64,000 nucleotides of DNA from Rhabdophis nuchalis (taxonomy: Eukaryota; Chordata; Lepidosauria; Squamata; Natricidae): positions 376,085,919 through 376,149,918 of the forward strand of contig CM077643.1 in the NCBI GenBank assembly GCA_039707465.1. Direction: 5' to 3'. The notes below the pieces were generated by a model. It worked only from the letters and a program-made list of their open reading frames with translations, was not told the origin of the DNA and searched no databases. The position numbers and the translations under genes were made by a program. The first letter of the stretch is position 1. Every line of letters begins with the position of its first letter. Below are positions 33,715 to 45,099 of this stretch, piece after piece.

Positions 33715-35011
33715 GTCCAGGTGTGGCTTCCTGACATCTGTATACACTTTGCAGAAGAACAATGAGGTATTTGGAATTCCCATTTTCCTAAATATATTCC
33801 ATAGGTTAATATGGTCAATACAATCAAAAACCTTTCTATAATCAATGAAGCATACATTGACTTCTTTGGGTTATTCCTTGACTTTCCCTACTGCATCAGT
33901 GAGAAATAGTCTGTCTTTTTGCTTGCCTTTTCCAAAGTCAGTTTTAATATCCGGCATTGCTTTTTTTTAAACATACGTTTGTAATCTATGTTGCACTATT
34001 GTTAGCATTACTTTTTAGCATATGAAATTAAGGGTGCTATAAAATAATTTGCAGAGTCTATTAAATATCTTCATTCTTTAGTATTGGAATGGACACTACT
34101 TAATCCAATTTGTTTCTCTTTTTACATGTGATAGCATAGTTTGGCCTGAATATCTAATGGTTCTTCTTCTGTTATGCATTTCTGTAGCTATTTTCTATGA
34201 ATTCCAGTCGGTTTTCCGACATGGTGATGACTGAAGTGCTGATCTAACTTCATCTTTGAGTATTAAAGTACTTGTAGTAGGGAAAATCTTCTAAGCTATC
34301 TTGAATATTGACATCTCCACTGTACATCATTTCAATATACTTCTTCACACTGTTTGATCTTCTTTGCATCTGTCCACCAGTGTCCTTCAGCATACCAATT
34401 TGAGGTTGAAACCTCCTTCTGAGTTCAGATATCTTTTCAAAGACTTTCTTTGTTTCCTGTATCTGTTTCCATCCAATGTCTTTACAGATGTTGTAAAGTT
34501 GTTTCTTGTCTTTTCTAACAGCTCTCTGCAATTCTTTGTTAAGTTGCTTCCTGAGATCTTTGACTTTCTTGGCATTAGCTTGTCTCCTATTCTTGGCAAT
34601 TTCTACCATTTGTTCTGACATCTAGTTTGCTTTCTTCTGTTTCTTGATCTTTGGCCGCCTCTATTTCACATTCATCCTTAGCAACTTCTTTAATTTTTTT
34701 CACAGTCCCTCTGGCTCCCCATGAATAAAGTTCAGGATCTCAAAGCAATTCCTGATGTTCTCCTTGGAAAATGGTAATCATATCATGGAAAGTCATTGGC
34801 TTCCTACTTCCAATTTAGCTTTATTTGGAACTTGCACATAATCCGTTCATTATCTGCTCCACAGTCAGCCTGTGGCCATATCTTTTTCTTTTATATCAAT
34901 AATACAAGGACACAAAACAGTTCAGTTATAACAGCAAAGATAGGGCCTTGGGCTGACTGTGAACCAGATAATGAACTGCTTATGTGTATGTTTGTGCTTA
35001 TGTGTAGATTG

Positions 35012-35440
35012 AGCAAGTTTGGTATAGTGGTTAAGGCACCAGGCTAGAAACTGGGAGACTGTTAGGTTCTAGTCCTGCCTTAGGCACAAAGCCAGGTGGG
35101 TGACCTTGGTCTAGTCCAGGGGTGAAATTCAGCAGGTTCTGACAGGTTCTGGAGAACCAGTAGCGGGAAATTTTGAGTAGTTCAGAGAACCGGCAAATAC
35201 CACCTAAGGCTGGCCCCAGACTGGGGTGGGAATGGAGATTTTGCAGTATACTTTCCCTTGCCACCCCCACCAATCCACCCCCACAGAACCAGTAGTAAAA
35301 AAAATGAATTTCACCACTGGGCTAGTCGCTCTCTTTGAGCTCTAGAAAGGAGGCAATGGCAAACCACTTCTAGCAAACCTTGCTATGAAAACTACAGTAC
35401 CAATTACAGTGTATGAGAATTGGGCATGATACTTCTCTTT
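35012..35440 (+). mobile_element. Sauria-type tRNA SINE interrupted by a hAT MITE
   Basis: The head GTATAGTGGTTAAGGCACCA with GGTTCTAGTCC (B-box position), then GCCTTAGGCACAAAGCCAGG and TGACCTTGGTCTAGTC, fits the tRNA-derived Sauria SINE of lizards and snakes. After the MITE (35117-35319) the body resumes with 'CTAGTCGCTCTCTTTGAGC' and 'GGCAATGGCAAACCACTTCT'. The right limit is approximate. Confidence 0.82.
35117..35319. mobile_element. hAT MITE nested in the SINE
   Basis: Left CAGGGGTGAAATTCAGCAGG and right TGAATTTCACCACTG are inverted. Flanks GTCTAGTC and GGCTAGTC agree at 7 of 8. It shares the 'GAGAACCAGTAG' interior with 31066-31314 in reverse orientation. Confidence 0.9.
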
Positions 35441-36621
35441 GATGTGACTGATTTAAGCTCTACTGAATTCATCTTTCCAATAAAAATCAGCAGGATTTAA
35501 AGGCACCCAACTTTGTCTGCAATACTCACAGCATAAAAGGGTTGCTATAAATATTTGTGTTAAAACCTGAAACCGTTACCGGAATTAGATGTCGCTTTTG
35601 TCTGTTTTGAAGGTCACATTTGGACAGCATCAGCTACAAGCTGCAAGATCAATTAGTTAGCTATGTTCCTGGAACACCTAAGGGATTTTGCTGGTGGTTC
35701 AGAGACACAGCATACAATATTTCATTTTCCTGGGCAAACTCTAGGAAAGAAGAGCTTTTTCAGCATTCTTTTTACTAAAATGTCTAATAGCTATATTAAT
35801 CATATTTCCATTATGACCAGGAATTTCCCCTAACAAAAATATATCTGAACTTTCTCCTTCTCCCTGTTGGTTGAGAATTATGGTAATAGAGGCCCAATAT
35901 AGTTGGACCTCATTTATCTATGGTACATTTATGCTCTGGTAGCTTCTTTATTCTTTAACACCGATGTCATATTGCCTTCATTCTATCCTCAGCTCACAAG
36001 GTTTCAGTCATCCTTGATTTTAAACAGTGTTTGCCCCATGAAGTCAGGAGCTACTCAGAGAACTTTCAACTAATGTGAGAATGAACCAGCTACTGTTTTG
36101 GGAAGTCAGGAATGAATGATGTCATTCTCATCCCTCTTCTAGCCTGCCAGGAAGGCAATGGTTACCTGTGTTTTCTTGCTGTGCACCAAACGTACTGTTT
36201 TTCTTCTACCAGCGCAAGGCAGGCGGTGCAATCTGCCAGCTGTGCTTCATTTCGTCCTCATCAAATACCTCTGTTTCAATTGGCTGTGACCCCCAATCAC
36301 CACTCTTTACCTTCAATGGCCATTTTGTCCTGGGCTGCTGGGCAGAATGCCTCTTCTGAGCAGATTATCGCACATGAAGTGCAAGGCCTGATTCAAGGGA
36401 AAAACAGACACATGGCAATTTCACTCACTGGTGCAAATGAAAAATCAAACCTAGCATTTCCCCATTGCCTTGTTGCTTTTTTTTAAAGCAGCAACAATCA
36501 CAACCTCCTACTTGCTTTGCGTGTTTGCTTTAACCCTGGCCCCATAGTATTATGATATAGTAGGAAGAGAAGAGCCCTTCTCTCTTTCAGACTGGATAGC
36601 TTGTCCCCAAATGTAACAATT
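35441..36621. other. non-coding, no recognised feature
   Basis: The longest frame (124 codons, 36112-36486) has no recognisable domain and no codon bias I can judge. Probably spurious. Confidence 0.45.
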
Positions 36622-36629
36622 ATCCAGCC

Positions 36630-36974
36630 CAGGTGTCAAACTCAAACCCCACAGGCTGGATCTGGACCAAGGGGTGCTTAAATTTGGCCCACAGGGCTGT
36701 CCTGGAAACGGCAACAGACTGGACCATACCCCCTCTGCCAGCAAAAATGGAGCTCGGGGGGGGTCACACATGATCCTCCCAGGCCCCATTTTCAGCTGCA
36801 ACAACCTGCAGCCCTCTGCCAGCAAAAAAGGATCCCACGCCCTCCCCCCGCCAAGTTCAATTTTTGCTGGCAGTGGGTTGCAGGAGGCCGCCACAGCTGG
36901 CCATGCCCACCCCGCCCCCTGAGGTCAAACACAATTCTGATGTGGCCCTCAATGAAATCGAGTTTGACACCCCT
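36630..36974. mobile_element. hAT MITE (345 bp)
   Basis: CAGGTGTCAAACTCAAACCC at the left and GAGTTTGACACCCCTG at the right. The 8-mers on either side (ATCCAGCC, GTCTAGCC) agree at 6 of 8. GC-rich interior with GATGTGGCCCTCAATGAAAT. Open frames inside are low-complexity. Confidence 0.82.
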
Positions 36975-36982
36975 GGTCTAGC

Positions 36983-38265
36983 CAATTTGTTAATTTTCTG
37001 AGATCATGTGACTCACCAAAACATCCACTTTAGGGTTAGCCATTCTGCATTTTAGCCTACCATATTAAGAGCTGGAGGGGTGGAGGCACGTCCTAGGATC
37101 ATGGGATGCAAAGCATGCAGAGTTGTGACATTTTTCAAAAGGAGAAAAAAAACCCCAGAAAACTAAGACACTAATTTTAAATTTCATGTTTATAAATCAG
37201 CCAACATTAATTAATGATTTCATTAAGGCTAATTAATGGCTTTATATTCTGACTGCTACTTTTATCATTCATGTAAGCTTTGGGCCGTGCAGACTTGAAA
37301 GAACTGCATGATTTACAAAAAGGGACCTGTTTGCTTTAAACAAATTCTTGAGTAATGTAGTTGCTGAGTTGCTCCCCAGTTTAGAAAGTATGCGAATTAA
37401 GCAACCTTAGCGGTTTGGCAACAGTAAGGAAAGTCCTAGGGGGAAAAAAATCTAGCCAGCGCCCCCTTGTGCTTTCATTAGCAACAGGCAGCTTTTTGAA
37501 TGTAAAGTCTGTTCTCATGAGTTACGTAACCTCATCATTATCTGGGATCAGCAGTGAAATATTATTTCGAGATGCCCCCCCCCCCTTTCCCCCTGTGACC
37601 TAATTCAAAGGAAACCATAGGACAAACTCTTGAGTATGAACTCCACAGTGTTTGCATTTGCAATGATTTTTCCTCACCAAAGAGAAATTTCCTTACTTAA
37701 ATTACACGTGAAAAGGATTCAGGCAGTCTTGAGCATTCGAAACGTGTGGGATATCATCCTTAGCTTGTTAATCTATAAACTAAGGTTGCAAAAATTATGG
37801 GGCAAAAAATAGTGGAAAATAAAGAATTAATTGAAACAATTTACAGTTAAGTATGTTCTCCTCCTCACTTTATGGGAGGGAAAAATCAAAGTAGCGTACT
37901 AGCTAAGTTGACTTTTATAAAGAATATCAACTAGCTAATTGATTGCCCGAGTTCTGTATTGTTTTTCTAGATCTGTGTAAATTTATAGAGGAAAAACAAT
38001 CCAGTCAGGTAAATATATAAGGCAGCATTGCACAGATGATATTCTAAATATAGTTCATATTAATGATTTTTGTGCATATGTGTGATTTACTGTACATATA
38101 TGCAAATCCAGTTTGCTTAGTTTACTGATCAACGCATTTTCAGTGTAAACTGGGGAAATTTGTTAATTTTTGCAGCTGTTCAGTTTTTAGATGTTTGTGA
38201 AATCTTGTGAGGTTTTTGTGGGATGATTTAATTTTGCCAATTTGTGATGTGTGGGTGTTGCTCAG
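36983..38265. other. non-coding, no recognised feature
   Basis: Unremarkable AT-rich DNA, free of recognisable transposons for about 1.3 kb. That is unusual for this window and could point to older, possibly constrained intronic sequence. Confidence 0.4.
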
Positions 38266-38381
38266 GTTTTAATGCAACATCACAAGAATCCAACAGCCAA
38301 GGACACTGATGACATCAATGCAGGAAGAGTGATTGTGATTCGGGCTCTTTATGAGCTTTGCAGAAAAGATGAAGGTCCAAA
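38266..38381 (+). CDS. possible internal exon, unassigned
   Basis: Preceded by a GTGTTGCTCAG acceptor-like end and followed by AAA|GTGAGC, a fair donor. The 116-nt segment is open in one frame, reading MQHHKNPTAKDTDDINAGR and then VIVIRALYELCRKDEG, with a balanced, protein-like composition. I do not recognise the family. A chance open stretch of this length is quite possible, and the polypyrimidine tract is weak. If it starts in phase 0 it ends with two spare bases, while the COBL-like exon at 55799 starts in phase 0. The two therefore cannot be consecutive exons. Confidence 0.3.
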
Positions 38382-38940
38382 GTGAGCCCCTTTCTGTTGT
38401 CACAACATTTGCATTTGTCTATAAGAAGGTAATAATGACATAATTACAGATACATGGCTAAGTTAAAACAAGCTCAGTCTTCCTAATCCATGCTTCCCCT
38501 ACCGCCCCCCCCCCCATACACAGCCTTCACTCCCACAAGAATAGAGAAATTCGAGCAACAGATGAACCACACAGATGTCGATTCAGATCTTGTCTTTTAT
38601 TTTGGCAACAGACTGCATTGAAAATGATAGAACTTGTACAGAATGGCAGTATGGCATTTGTCTCCTTAATTAATTTTGTCTCAATTAAAGACATGATGCT
38701 GCAGGCCAAGTTTAAAATACAGAAGAAATTTCTCCCCCATCCCTTCTCCCACTTTTTAAAAGACAATCATGTGAGAATGTAACAAGCTTAGCAGGCATCT
38801 GTCTTGAAAGCAAAAAGAAACCCAAAACTTGTTCAAAGTTGACTCCATGCCCACGGAGGGCCTTTCTGACTTTGACAGCAGCAGTTGTGTAAAACCGATG
38901 CAGAACTTTCTTTCAGTGTCATCTGAAGGATAGTTTAAAG

Positions 38941-39061
38941 CAGGGGTCCCCAACCTTTGCAACTTTAAGTCTGAAGGACTTCAGCTCCCAGCAAAGCTGG
39001 CTGGAGAAGTCTGGGAGCTGAAGTCCTTCAGTCTTAAAGTTGCAAAGGTTGGGAACCCCTG
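38941..39061. mobile_element. palindromic hAT MITE (121 bp)
   Basis: CAGGGGTCCCCAACCTTTGC to its complement, with perfect duplication GTTTAAAG (38933-38940, 39062-39069). The foldback is almost complete. Confidence 0.95.
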
Positions 39062-39461
39062 GTTTAAAGATTTCTTTCTTCCTCCAGGGGAGGGGAAAGG
39101 CCACCTCAGAATTGGAGGGGAGGCTTGCACACATTCTTAGATTAACACTACAGATGGGTTTCAGCACAAGGTGCTATTAAAATGATGTATTCAAAATGGA
39201 AATCCACAGAACTTGAACTCAATGTTAAATATGTACTTAGAAGAAATACTGGATGAAAGAGGCACCGCCAGTAAAATACTACTTAGAAGGAAGACTCTTT
39301 GGGTCATCATGGAGGTCGTAGGTCAGGGGTATCAAACTGGCAGCCCATGGTGTGGAGGCGTCACATGCAGGCCATGCCCTCCCCGGCTCTGTGAATGGGA
39401 AAAAACATCGCAAAACATAATACAGTGGCATGACATGCTGAATTTGACACCTGTTTTGTAG

Positions 39462-39970
39462 AGGTGCGCTTCAAGGTGTTGGTTATCATCTTCAAAGCAC
39501 TCCATGGCACGGGACCTAGCTATCTGCAGGATCGCATCCTGCCCCATACATCCCTGCGGCCGATTCGCTCCCACAGAGAGGGACTTCTCCGGGTGCCGTC
39601 CACTAGGTTATGCCAGCGGGCGACGCCCAGGGGAAGGGCCTTCTCTGTGGCGGGCCCGACCCTCTGGAATGACCTTCCCCCCGAAATTAGAACAACTACG
39701 GACCTCCGCTCCTTCCGTCAAAAACTAAAAACTCATTTCTTCTGCCTGGCCAACTTGGGGTAACTGAATTGCTCTATTAGGGTTTTTTAGGGGTCTAATT
39801 TTAGTTGGTCTGGGATTTTAGTGCAGGGTTAAGTTTAATTCATTTTAAATTGTATTTATGCTTGTGTTTTTATATATGTATTTTTAAATCCCCTGTGCAC
39901 CGCCTCGAGTCCCTTCGGGGAGAGAGAGCGGTCCATAAATTAAAATTATTATTATTATTATTATTATTAG
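39462..39970 (+). mobile_element. L2-clade LINE, 5'-truncated 3' end
   Basis: Begins in codons for 'RFKVLVIIFKALHGTGPSYL' and runs open to 39763. The 3' UTR with GCACCGCCTCGAGTCCCTTC and an (ATT)n tail at 39946-39970 follow. It belongs to the same subfamily as 30118-30837. Confidence 0.92.
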
Positions 39971-40729
39971 ATAAACCTGCATATCCTAAAAACACTTAGC
40001 CTATTGGCTAAGACAGAGCAGAAGCAGCCAATGACTAATCTGCACAACTAAGAAACTTCATTGGCCTGACGTACCCATTAACTAATGCAAAGCTGGAATC
40101 TACATGCCCAAATGTCCCATTGGTCCAAAGAAAGTGTACTTGTGGGGAGAGGTTAAAATAGGCAGTCATGTTTTTGTAGCTTCTCTCTCAAATCTAATTC
40201 CAGTTACTGCTTTGCTTTGTTGTTTCGGTGCCTTTGAGTCAGTGCTGATTCCTGCCTGGACAACTCTGCAGTTTTCTTGGCAAGATTTTGGAAGTGGCTT
40301 GCAATTGCCTGCTTCCTACTGCTGAACCACAGGGACTGGTCACCCAGCTGGCTAACCCATAACACAAATCGTTTGGTTTTCTCTTTGTGCTCTTTGTGAA
40401 TCCAGATATCAAAGATGAGGTTGGCAACTTTCAGGGGGCTTGCATTCATTTTTATCTGGTACCTCCCCAGCATAGAATTTTGCTGCCAAATTTAATGCAA
40501 CCTGGAAAATTTGGGAATGCAAAAATAAATGGGGAGGGGAGGGTGCTGCATTCGACTCAGAGGTTACTCCCTCTTGTTTTAAAGCTTAGCGCAATGTGTG
40601 AAGCGAGGAAAGAGGAAAGATTCAGTGCCATGGATACGGCAAATGCATTGGGTTATGTCATATCCTTCAGTAATAAATTGTCTGACTATCCCTGAATGAA
40701 TTCAATTAACTGGAGGTTAACACTTAGAT

Positions 40730-40868
40730 CAGGGGTCTCCAACCTTTGCAACTTTAAGTCTGAAAGACTTCAGCTCCCAGACTTCTCCAGCCAGCCAACA
40801 GAGCTGGCTGGAGAATTCTGGGAGTTGAAGTCCACAAGTCTTAAAGTTGCCAAGTTTGGGAACCTCTG
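40730..40868. mobile_element. palindromic hAT MITE, partly diverged
   Basis: CAGGGGTCTCCAACCTTTGC at the left and GGGAACCTCTG at the right, with a foldback between. No clean 8-bp duplication was found. The right edge has a short tandem duplication (CCTCTGCACTAAA twice), which may have damaged it. Confidence 0.85.
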
Positions 40869-41198
40869 CACTAAACCTCTGCACTAAACCATTGTTAAGT
40901 GTACCTTTGCCTCATGTAATATGTACATGAGGCAAAGGTACTTTACTATGAAGACAGTTACTTGGAACTTACTCAAGTCACAGATCAGCATTAAATGTGC
41001 TATCAGTTATTAAGTCTGCTTCTTGTTGATTATACAGACTATAAACTCATTTATTGATGGACCAACTTTTCTGAGCTTAAATTTTGAGCCAAACTTATCT
41101 CTAATTCAGGCATTCAGATTTGCTTCTCAAACCCACCTGTGTCATACACAATATTTTGCTTCAGAAAGACAACACTATCGCAGTCATTCAGCTCATCA

Positions 41199-41574
41199 GC
41201 TATGTGCAAATGATGTGAATCTAACCATGTCAAAGAAGAACCTTTTCTATAGCTCTCAGCATCATTAGTGGTGGGATTCAAATAATTTTACTACTGGTCC
41301 TGTGGACATGGCTTGGGGGGCATGGTGTGGCATGGTGGTCGTGGCAAGGGAAGGATACTATAAAACCTCCATTCCCTCCTCATCAGCTGGGACTCAGGAG
41401 GCAGATAAAAGTTGGGGGCGAGGCCAGTCAGAGGTGGTATTTACCGGTTCTCTGAACTACTCAAAATTTCTGCTATGGTTCTCCAGAACTATTCAGAACC
41501 TGCTGAATACCACCTCTGATATTTGCTATGTGCAAATGATGTGAATCTAACCACGTCAAAGAAGAACCTTTTTC
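41199..41574. repeat. 50-bp direct repeats flanking a MITE
   Basis: GCTATGTGCAAATGATGTGA and the following 30 bp occur at 41199-41248 and again at 41525-41574 with a single clear mismatch (ATGTC/ACGTC). The MITE lies between. This is much longer than the 8-bp duplication a hAT element makes. Confidence 0.85.
41266..41518. mobile_element. hAT MITE (253 bp)
   Basis: TAGTGGTGGGATTCAAATAA at the left (first C lost) and GAATACCACCTCTG at the right. Close in interior to 31066-31314. No 8-bp duplication at the edges. Confidence 0.85.
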
Positions 41575-42862
41575 TCCAAACAAGTCTTACCCTCCACTGG
41601 GACAACAAACCTCTTTGGAAGCAATGGGGAGGCCAAGACAATGCTAACATAACCATTTCTACTTCAGCGCCAACAAAGGCAAAACTATTGGATGGGTGTA
41701 AAATATCCAGTCATGGGCATCTTTCTGTGTTTCTTCAATTTCAGGTGGAAGCAATTCAGCTGTAATGGCCAGATGCAAATGAGGGTTGGGTTCCTCCACT
41801 TTTAATTATTGGATAGAAGAGGGAATTTCAGCAGGTGAAGCTTGCCATGACAAGCAGCATCTGCTGGAATTTTCTCGCCTATGGAATTATTAAAGGGCAG
41901 AATCCAGCCTCCTTTTGTGGCTCATTTAATTAATTTGTAGGGAGGAAAGTGTCCAGCTGTTCTTATTCTTCTCCTGTTTCAGAGGTTGGTATCTTAAAGT
42001 CCTTGTGGTTTATGATATTAGCTGACAGCACATTTCAGGAGAGAAGGAATAATATAATCAAGATGCTATACCATGAGATTCATTCATACGTTGGCTAGAT
42101 TTTTTACATTGTGCCAAGTCCTATTTTAGCCATAGCTACTGTAGGTTGTGTTCACATTATATTAAGGCTTAAGCCATGGCTACAAATTAAAATGGGTGGA
42201 TTCACAAAATATAGTTAACATTAAACCATATAATGATTATTGTATCTGAATCCAGTCATGGCAATAAGTTATGCTAAGTGATTAATCATGATCTATAACC
42301 AAGTTTGTTTAAACAGCACACGGTGTCATTTAGTATAACAATGACATCTATGCTAATGATTAGTTTATCATCCCCCAGTCTCTAGGAAAATAACATGGAA
42401 TTCTAGGACAAATGTAAAGCAAAGCTTTGCCTCAACTCAAGAGTAATGAATTCCAATGCAGTACTCAAATAATTCCGTTGCATTTTTTTCCACAAAAAAA
42501 CTTGCCATTCTTGAAGGGGGGCATGTTTCTTTGACAAATATTTCAATAATGGTGCAATGATTGAATCTGATTTTCACTACCTATATCATAAATTAAAATT
42601 TTGATTCTATAAACAGCATTGCATACCCAGTTAATACAGAGGGAAATATTTCTCAGATGCACCGTTAAAAATCACTGACCATTTCTTGAGTGATGTTTTT
42701 GGCTTTCTGTTCTTAGGGTTTGATGCTTGTAGCTAGCAAAAATCCTGCCATATGCAAAAAGCTGTATACCAAACTGTCTTTTATAACCCACAAATAAAAC
42801 AGTAACAGCAGTAACTGGAAGTCCAGCAAAATGTTTTAGGTACAGCACTCCTGTTCACAGCA
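41575..42862. other. non-coding, no recognised feature
   Basis: No coding potential or repeat family recognised. Confidence 0.45.
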
Positions 42863-42870
42863 GGTTAAAG

Positions 42871-42921
42871 CAGGGGTCTCCAACCTTTGCAACTTTAAGT
42901 TGCAAAGGTTGGAGACCCCTG
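42871..42921. mobile_element. 51-bp perfect palindrome, minimal hAT MITE
   Basis: Two 25-bp arms starting CAGGGGTCTCCAACCTTTGC are exact complements around one central base. The perfect 8-bp duplication GGTTAAAG lies at 42863-42870 and 42922-42929. It equals the two ends of the 135-bp family with everything between removed. Confidence 0.95.
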
Positions 42922-42929
42922 GGTTAAAG

Positions 42930-44188
42930 TAATGGAAACAGGGATCCAAATCTGCCTTTCTGAGTATTTTTCTGTTGGTGGAGAAAAAGAGATTTGAATG
43001 CCCATGTCAATTCCATGACAGACAAAAAATATATATAATTTTCCCACCTCTTTCAGTTTGCACTCCAGCTTCAGTTCACATTTGAAATCGTGCCCTAAAA
43101 ACTCATCCTGATTCTGAAATTTGTCTTCAAAATCATTCTTTTCCAACAAAAGTTTGCCTTTTACCCCGCATTTCACCCACACTCCAAACATGGTGAGTAA
43201 TATGAGTTACATGGAGTTTGATCATCGGGACTAGGATCTTGCCTAAGATTCATGAGGTCCAAACTGACACTAGGGGTCTTTTGCCAATTTGTAGAAATCA
43301 GCGTAGCAAGCCTGGTTTTTCTATTCCTCTTCTGCAAAGCCACAGTGATGGCTGTTTGGGGTTTGAAATAACATGATGAATTTCCATCAGTGGTTAACAA
43401 GCTGGCTGCAAATGGAGAAGTAAGCGACTTCTTTATCCTTTTATACATAGAGTGTCATGCAAGTGCAGCCTTTTGCAAAGTTCACAGATTGCCATAAGCT
43501 ATAATGTGGTTTGTTTATGGTATAAAACAATCTATTAATGCTGCCATTAAGGTTTATAAACAGCATTTTAGTCCATAATATACTAGGAGAACCCAGCCAA
43601 TTGTGGCTTGTCCACAAGCCATGGTTAACCAAATTGTGGCTTAGCATGACATGTGGACCAAACTCGGCTTTTACTTTCAAAGCTGAAGTGAAAGCTAAAT
43701 ATAGTTAATTAGGAGGCAGGGCTGCTACATTTTCCCCTGCAATCATATGCTGTTGCTTTAAAGTGTGGTAATTGGTGCTATGCTTGTGCTTCTGCGGGAA
43801 TATCTGTAGTGGTGGTTGTGCAAATGAAACTCTGCCCACACGTAAAAGGGTAGTGTTTGGATTGCACAGTCATTGTCACCCTCTGAGAGTTTTTTTTTAA
43901 TATTCTCTTCCCACAAAAGTCCATGTGGTGCTGCAGGCTCTAGGATACCTTTTAGAGAGCCAGTCCAAAACTGCTGTAGTGCACCTGTGTTGGGCTTCCT
44001 TGATCTTCTTTACACCTGCCCTTCCTCTCCTATTCTCGTCTAACTGCCAGATTTCAGATAGAAGCCGCTTAGGCAGAGATCCTACTATCCTGCTCATAAT
44101 ACCATACAGTGCCATATTCATGGCATAACTACTGAGCTGGTATGAATTATAAGTTGTCCTCACTTATTGACTTATTAAGCAACTGTTC
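42930..44188. other. non-coding; host repeat of the next element near 44150
   Basis: Frames of 80-100 codons here lack recognisable domains. From about 44150, 'GTTGTCCTCACTTATTGACT' looks like the terminal part of the same squamate repeat as at 26164, into which the next element inserted. Confidence 0.4.
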
Positions 44189-44205
44189 AAAGTTATGATG
44201 GAGTA

Positions 44206-44879
44206 AGCATATGCCAGGATAAATGAAGTACCCAGACAGATACACATTAAATTTGTAAAAAGGTCAATGAGGGAAAGGATCTTGAGGGCGCAGAGAGACG
44301 GTCCTTTAATTTATCAGTAGAAAGAGATTGCCATCCTGAAGCAGATCCCGAAAAAGATTAGAGAGGTGAGAAGGAAGTATTCCTTCTTTTCTAAAAGATT
44401 ATTTAAACAGGGGGTCTGGTTCAAGTGGGTGATGCCAGAGGGAATGTTGGTGTTCTGGGAGGGAGGAAGAGTAAGAATTAAAACAATTGCAGAGGCAGAA
44501 GCCTTTCTTAAAAAACATTCCTCAATCCTGGAGGATGAAAATGGGAGAGCAGAGGGTGCCGCGGCCCCGCCCACTGGGGGCCAGGGAGAAGAAGATACAA
44601 TTGCCAAAAGACTTAGATCTCAAAAGTGACTTTATTTTAGTATAATATAACTTTTGTTTATACATGATTGCTAGCATAGTTTCTACAATGATATATTTGC
44701 ATTTCTTTCCACTTTGTAGTACAAATGAAAATTAATGTATAATCTATATTTTGTTATGAAGCCTCGGAAGGGGTCCTTGACTTCGACGTGAAAGTTCTCA
44801 CAATATCTTGTATACACCTTACCCTTTACCCTATTTGTAAAAAATTATAAAACCCAATAAAACTTTTTTCAAAAAATAA
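44206..44879 (+). mobile_element. 5'-truncated L1-like ORF1-only element (HAL1-like)
   Basis: The perfect 17-bp duplication AAAGTTATGATGGAGTA at 44189-44205 and 44880-44896 flanks it. It begins in ORF1 codons for 'ICQDKRSTQ'-region sequence (ATATGCCAGGATAAATGAAG). It contains ILKQIPKKIREVRRKYSFFS and MPEGMLVFWEGGRVRIKT, ends ORF1 at 44629, and passes straight into a 250-bp tail ending AATAAAACTTTTTTC plus A-rich sequence. No ORF2. The frame is open over the last 87 codons. Confidence 0.9.
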
Positions 44880-45099
44880 AAAGTTATGATGGAGTAGAAG
44901 AAAATGTTTGTGACCAATCCTCGCATTTATTACCATGGTCACATAATTGCCATTTGGGTGTTTTACAATCAGTGCACATTTATGATAAACAAAGTGCCCC
45001 TTGGTCACATGATCATTATTTGCGGGCTTTGCAACTTGTCTGCAGCAAGGAGAGTTTTATAGAAAAGATAAAATTGATGTGAAGTTTCTTTTAGCAACT

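Larger units (their letters stand above)
32365..34760 (-). mobile_element. RTE/BovB-like LINE, interrupted by two MITEs
   Basis: The - strand encodes RTE-type ORF2 pieces. A 123-codon frame (34250-34621) contains RKQLNKELQRAVRKDKKQLY and 'QPQIGMLKDTGGQMQRR', matching the linker between endonuclease and reverse transcriptase. Next is an RT block with 'CFIDYRKVFDCIDHIN' (complement of about 33815-33865, motif A Asp). Further left are the C-terminal words shared with 13360 ('WIAKK'). Frameshifts are many. Removing the MITEs at 32927-33292 and 33383-33714 leaves about 1.7 kb of LINE. The order shows the LINE is older than both. Confidence 0.75.

Noticed and set aside
33319..33765. 148-codon + strand frame
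   Set aside because: Spans a hAT MITE and its BovB flank, so it cannot be a single ancestral gene.
36112..36486. 124-codon + strand frame
   Set aside because: No similarity recognised, and an unspliced frame of this length in AT-moderate DNA is common.
43897..44163. 88-codon - strand frame with a possible gene
   Set aside because: No domain recognised, no splice context evaluated as good, and it abuts a repeat. Probably chance.
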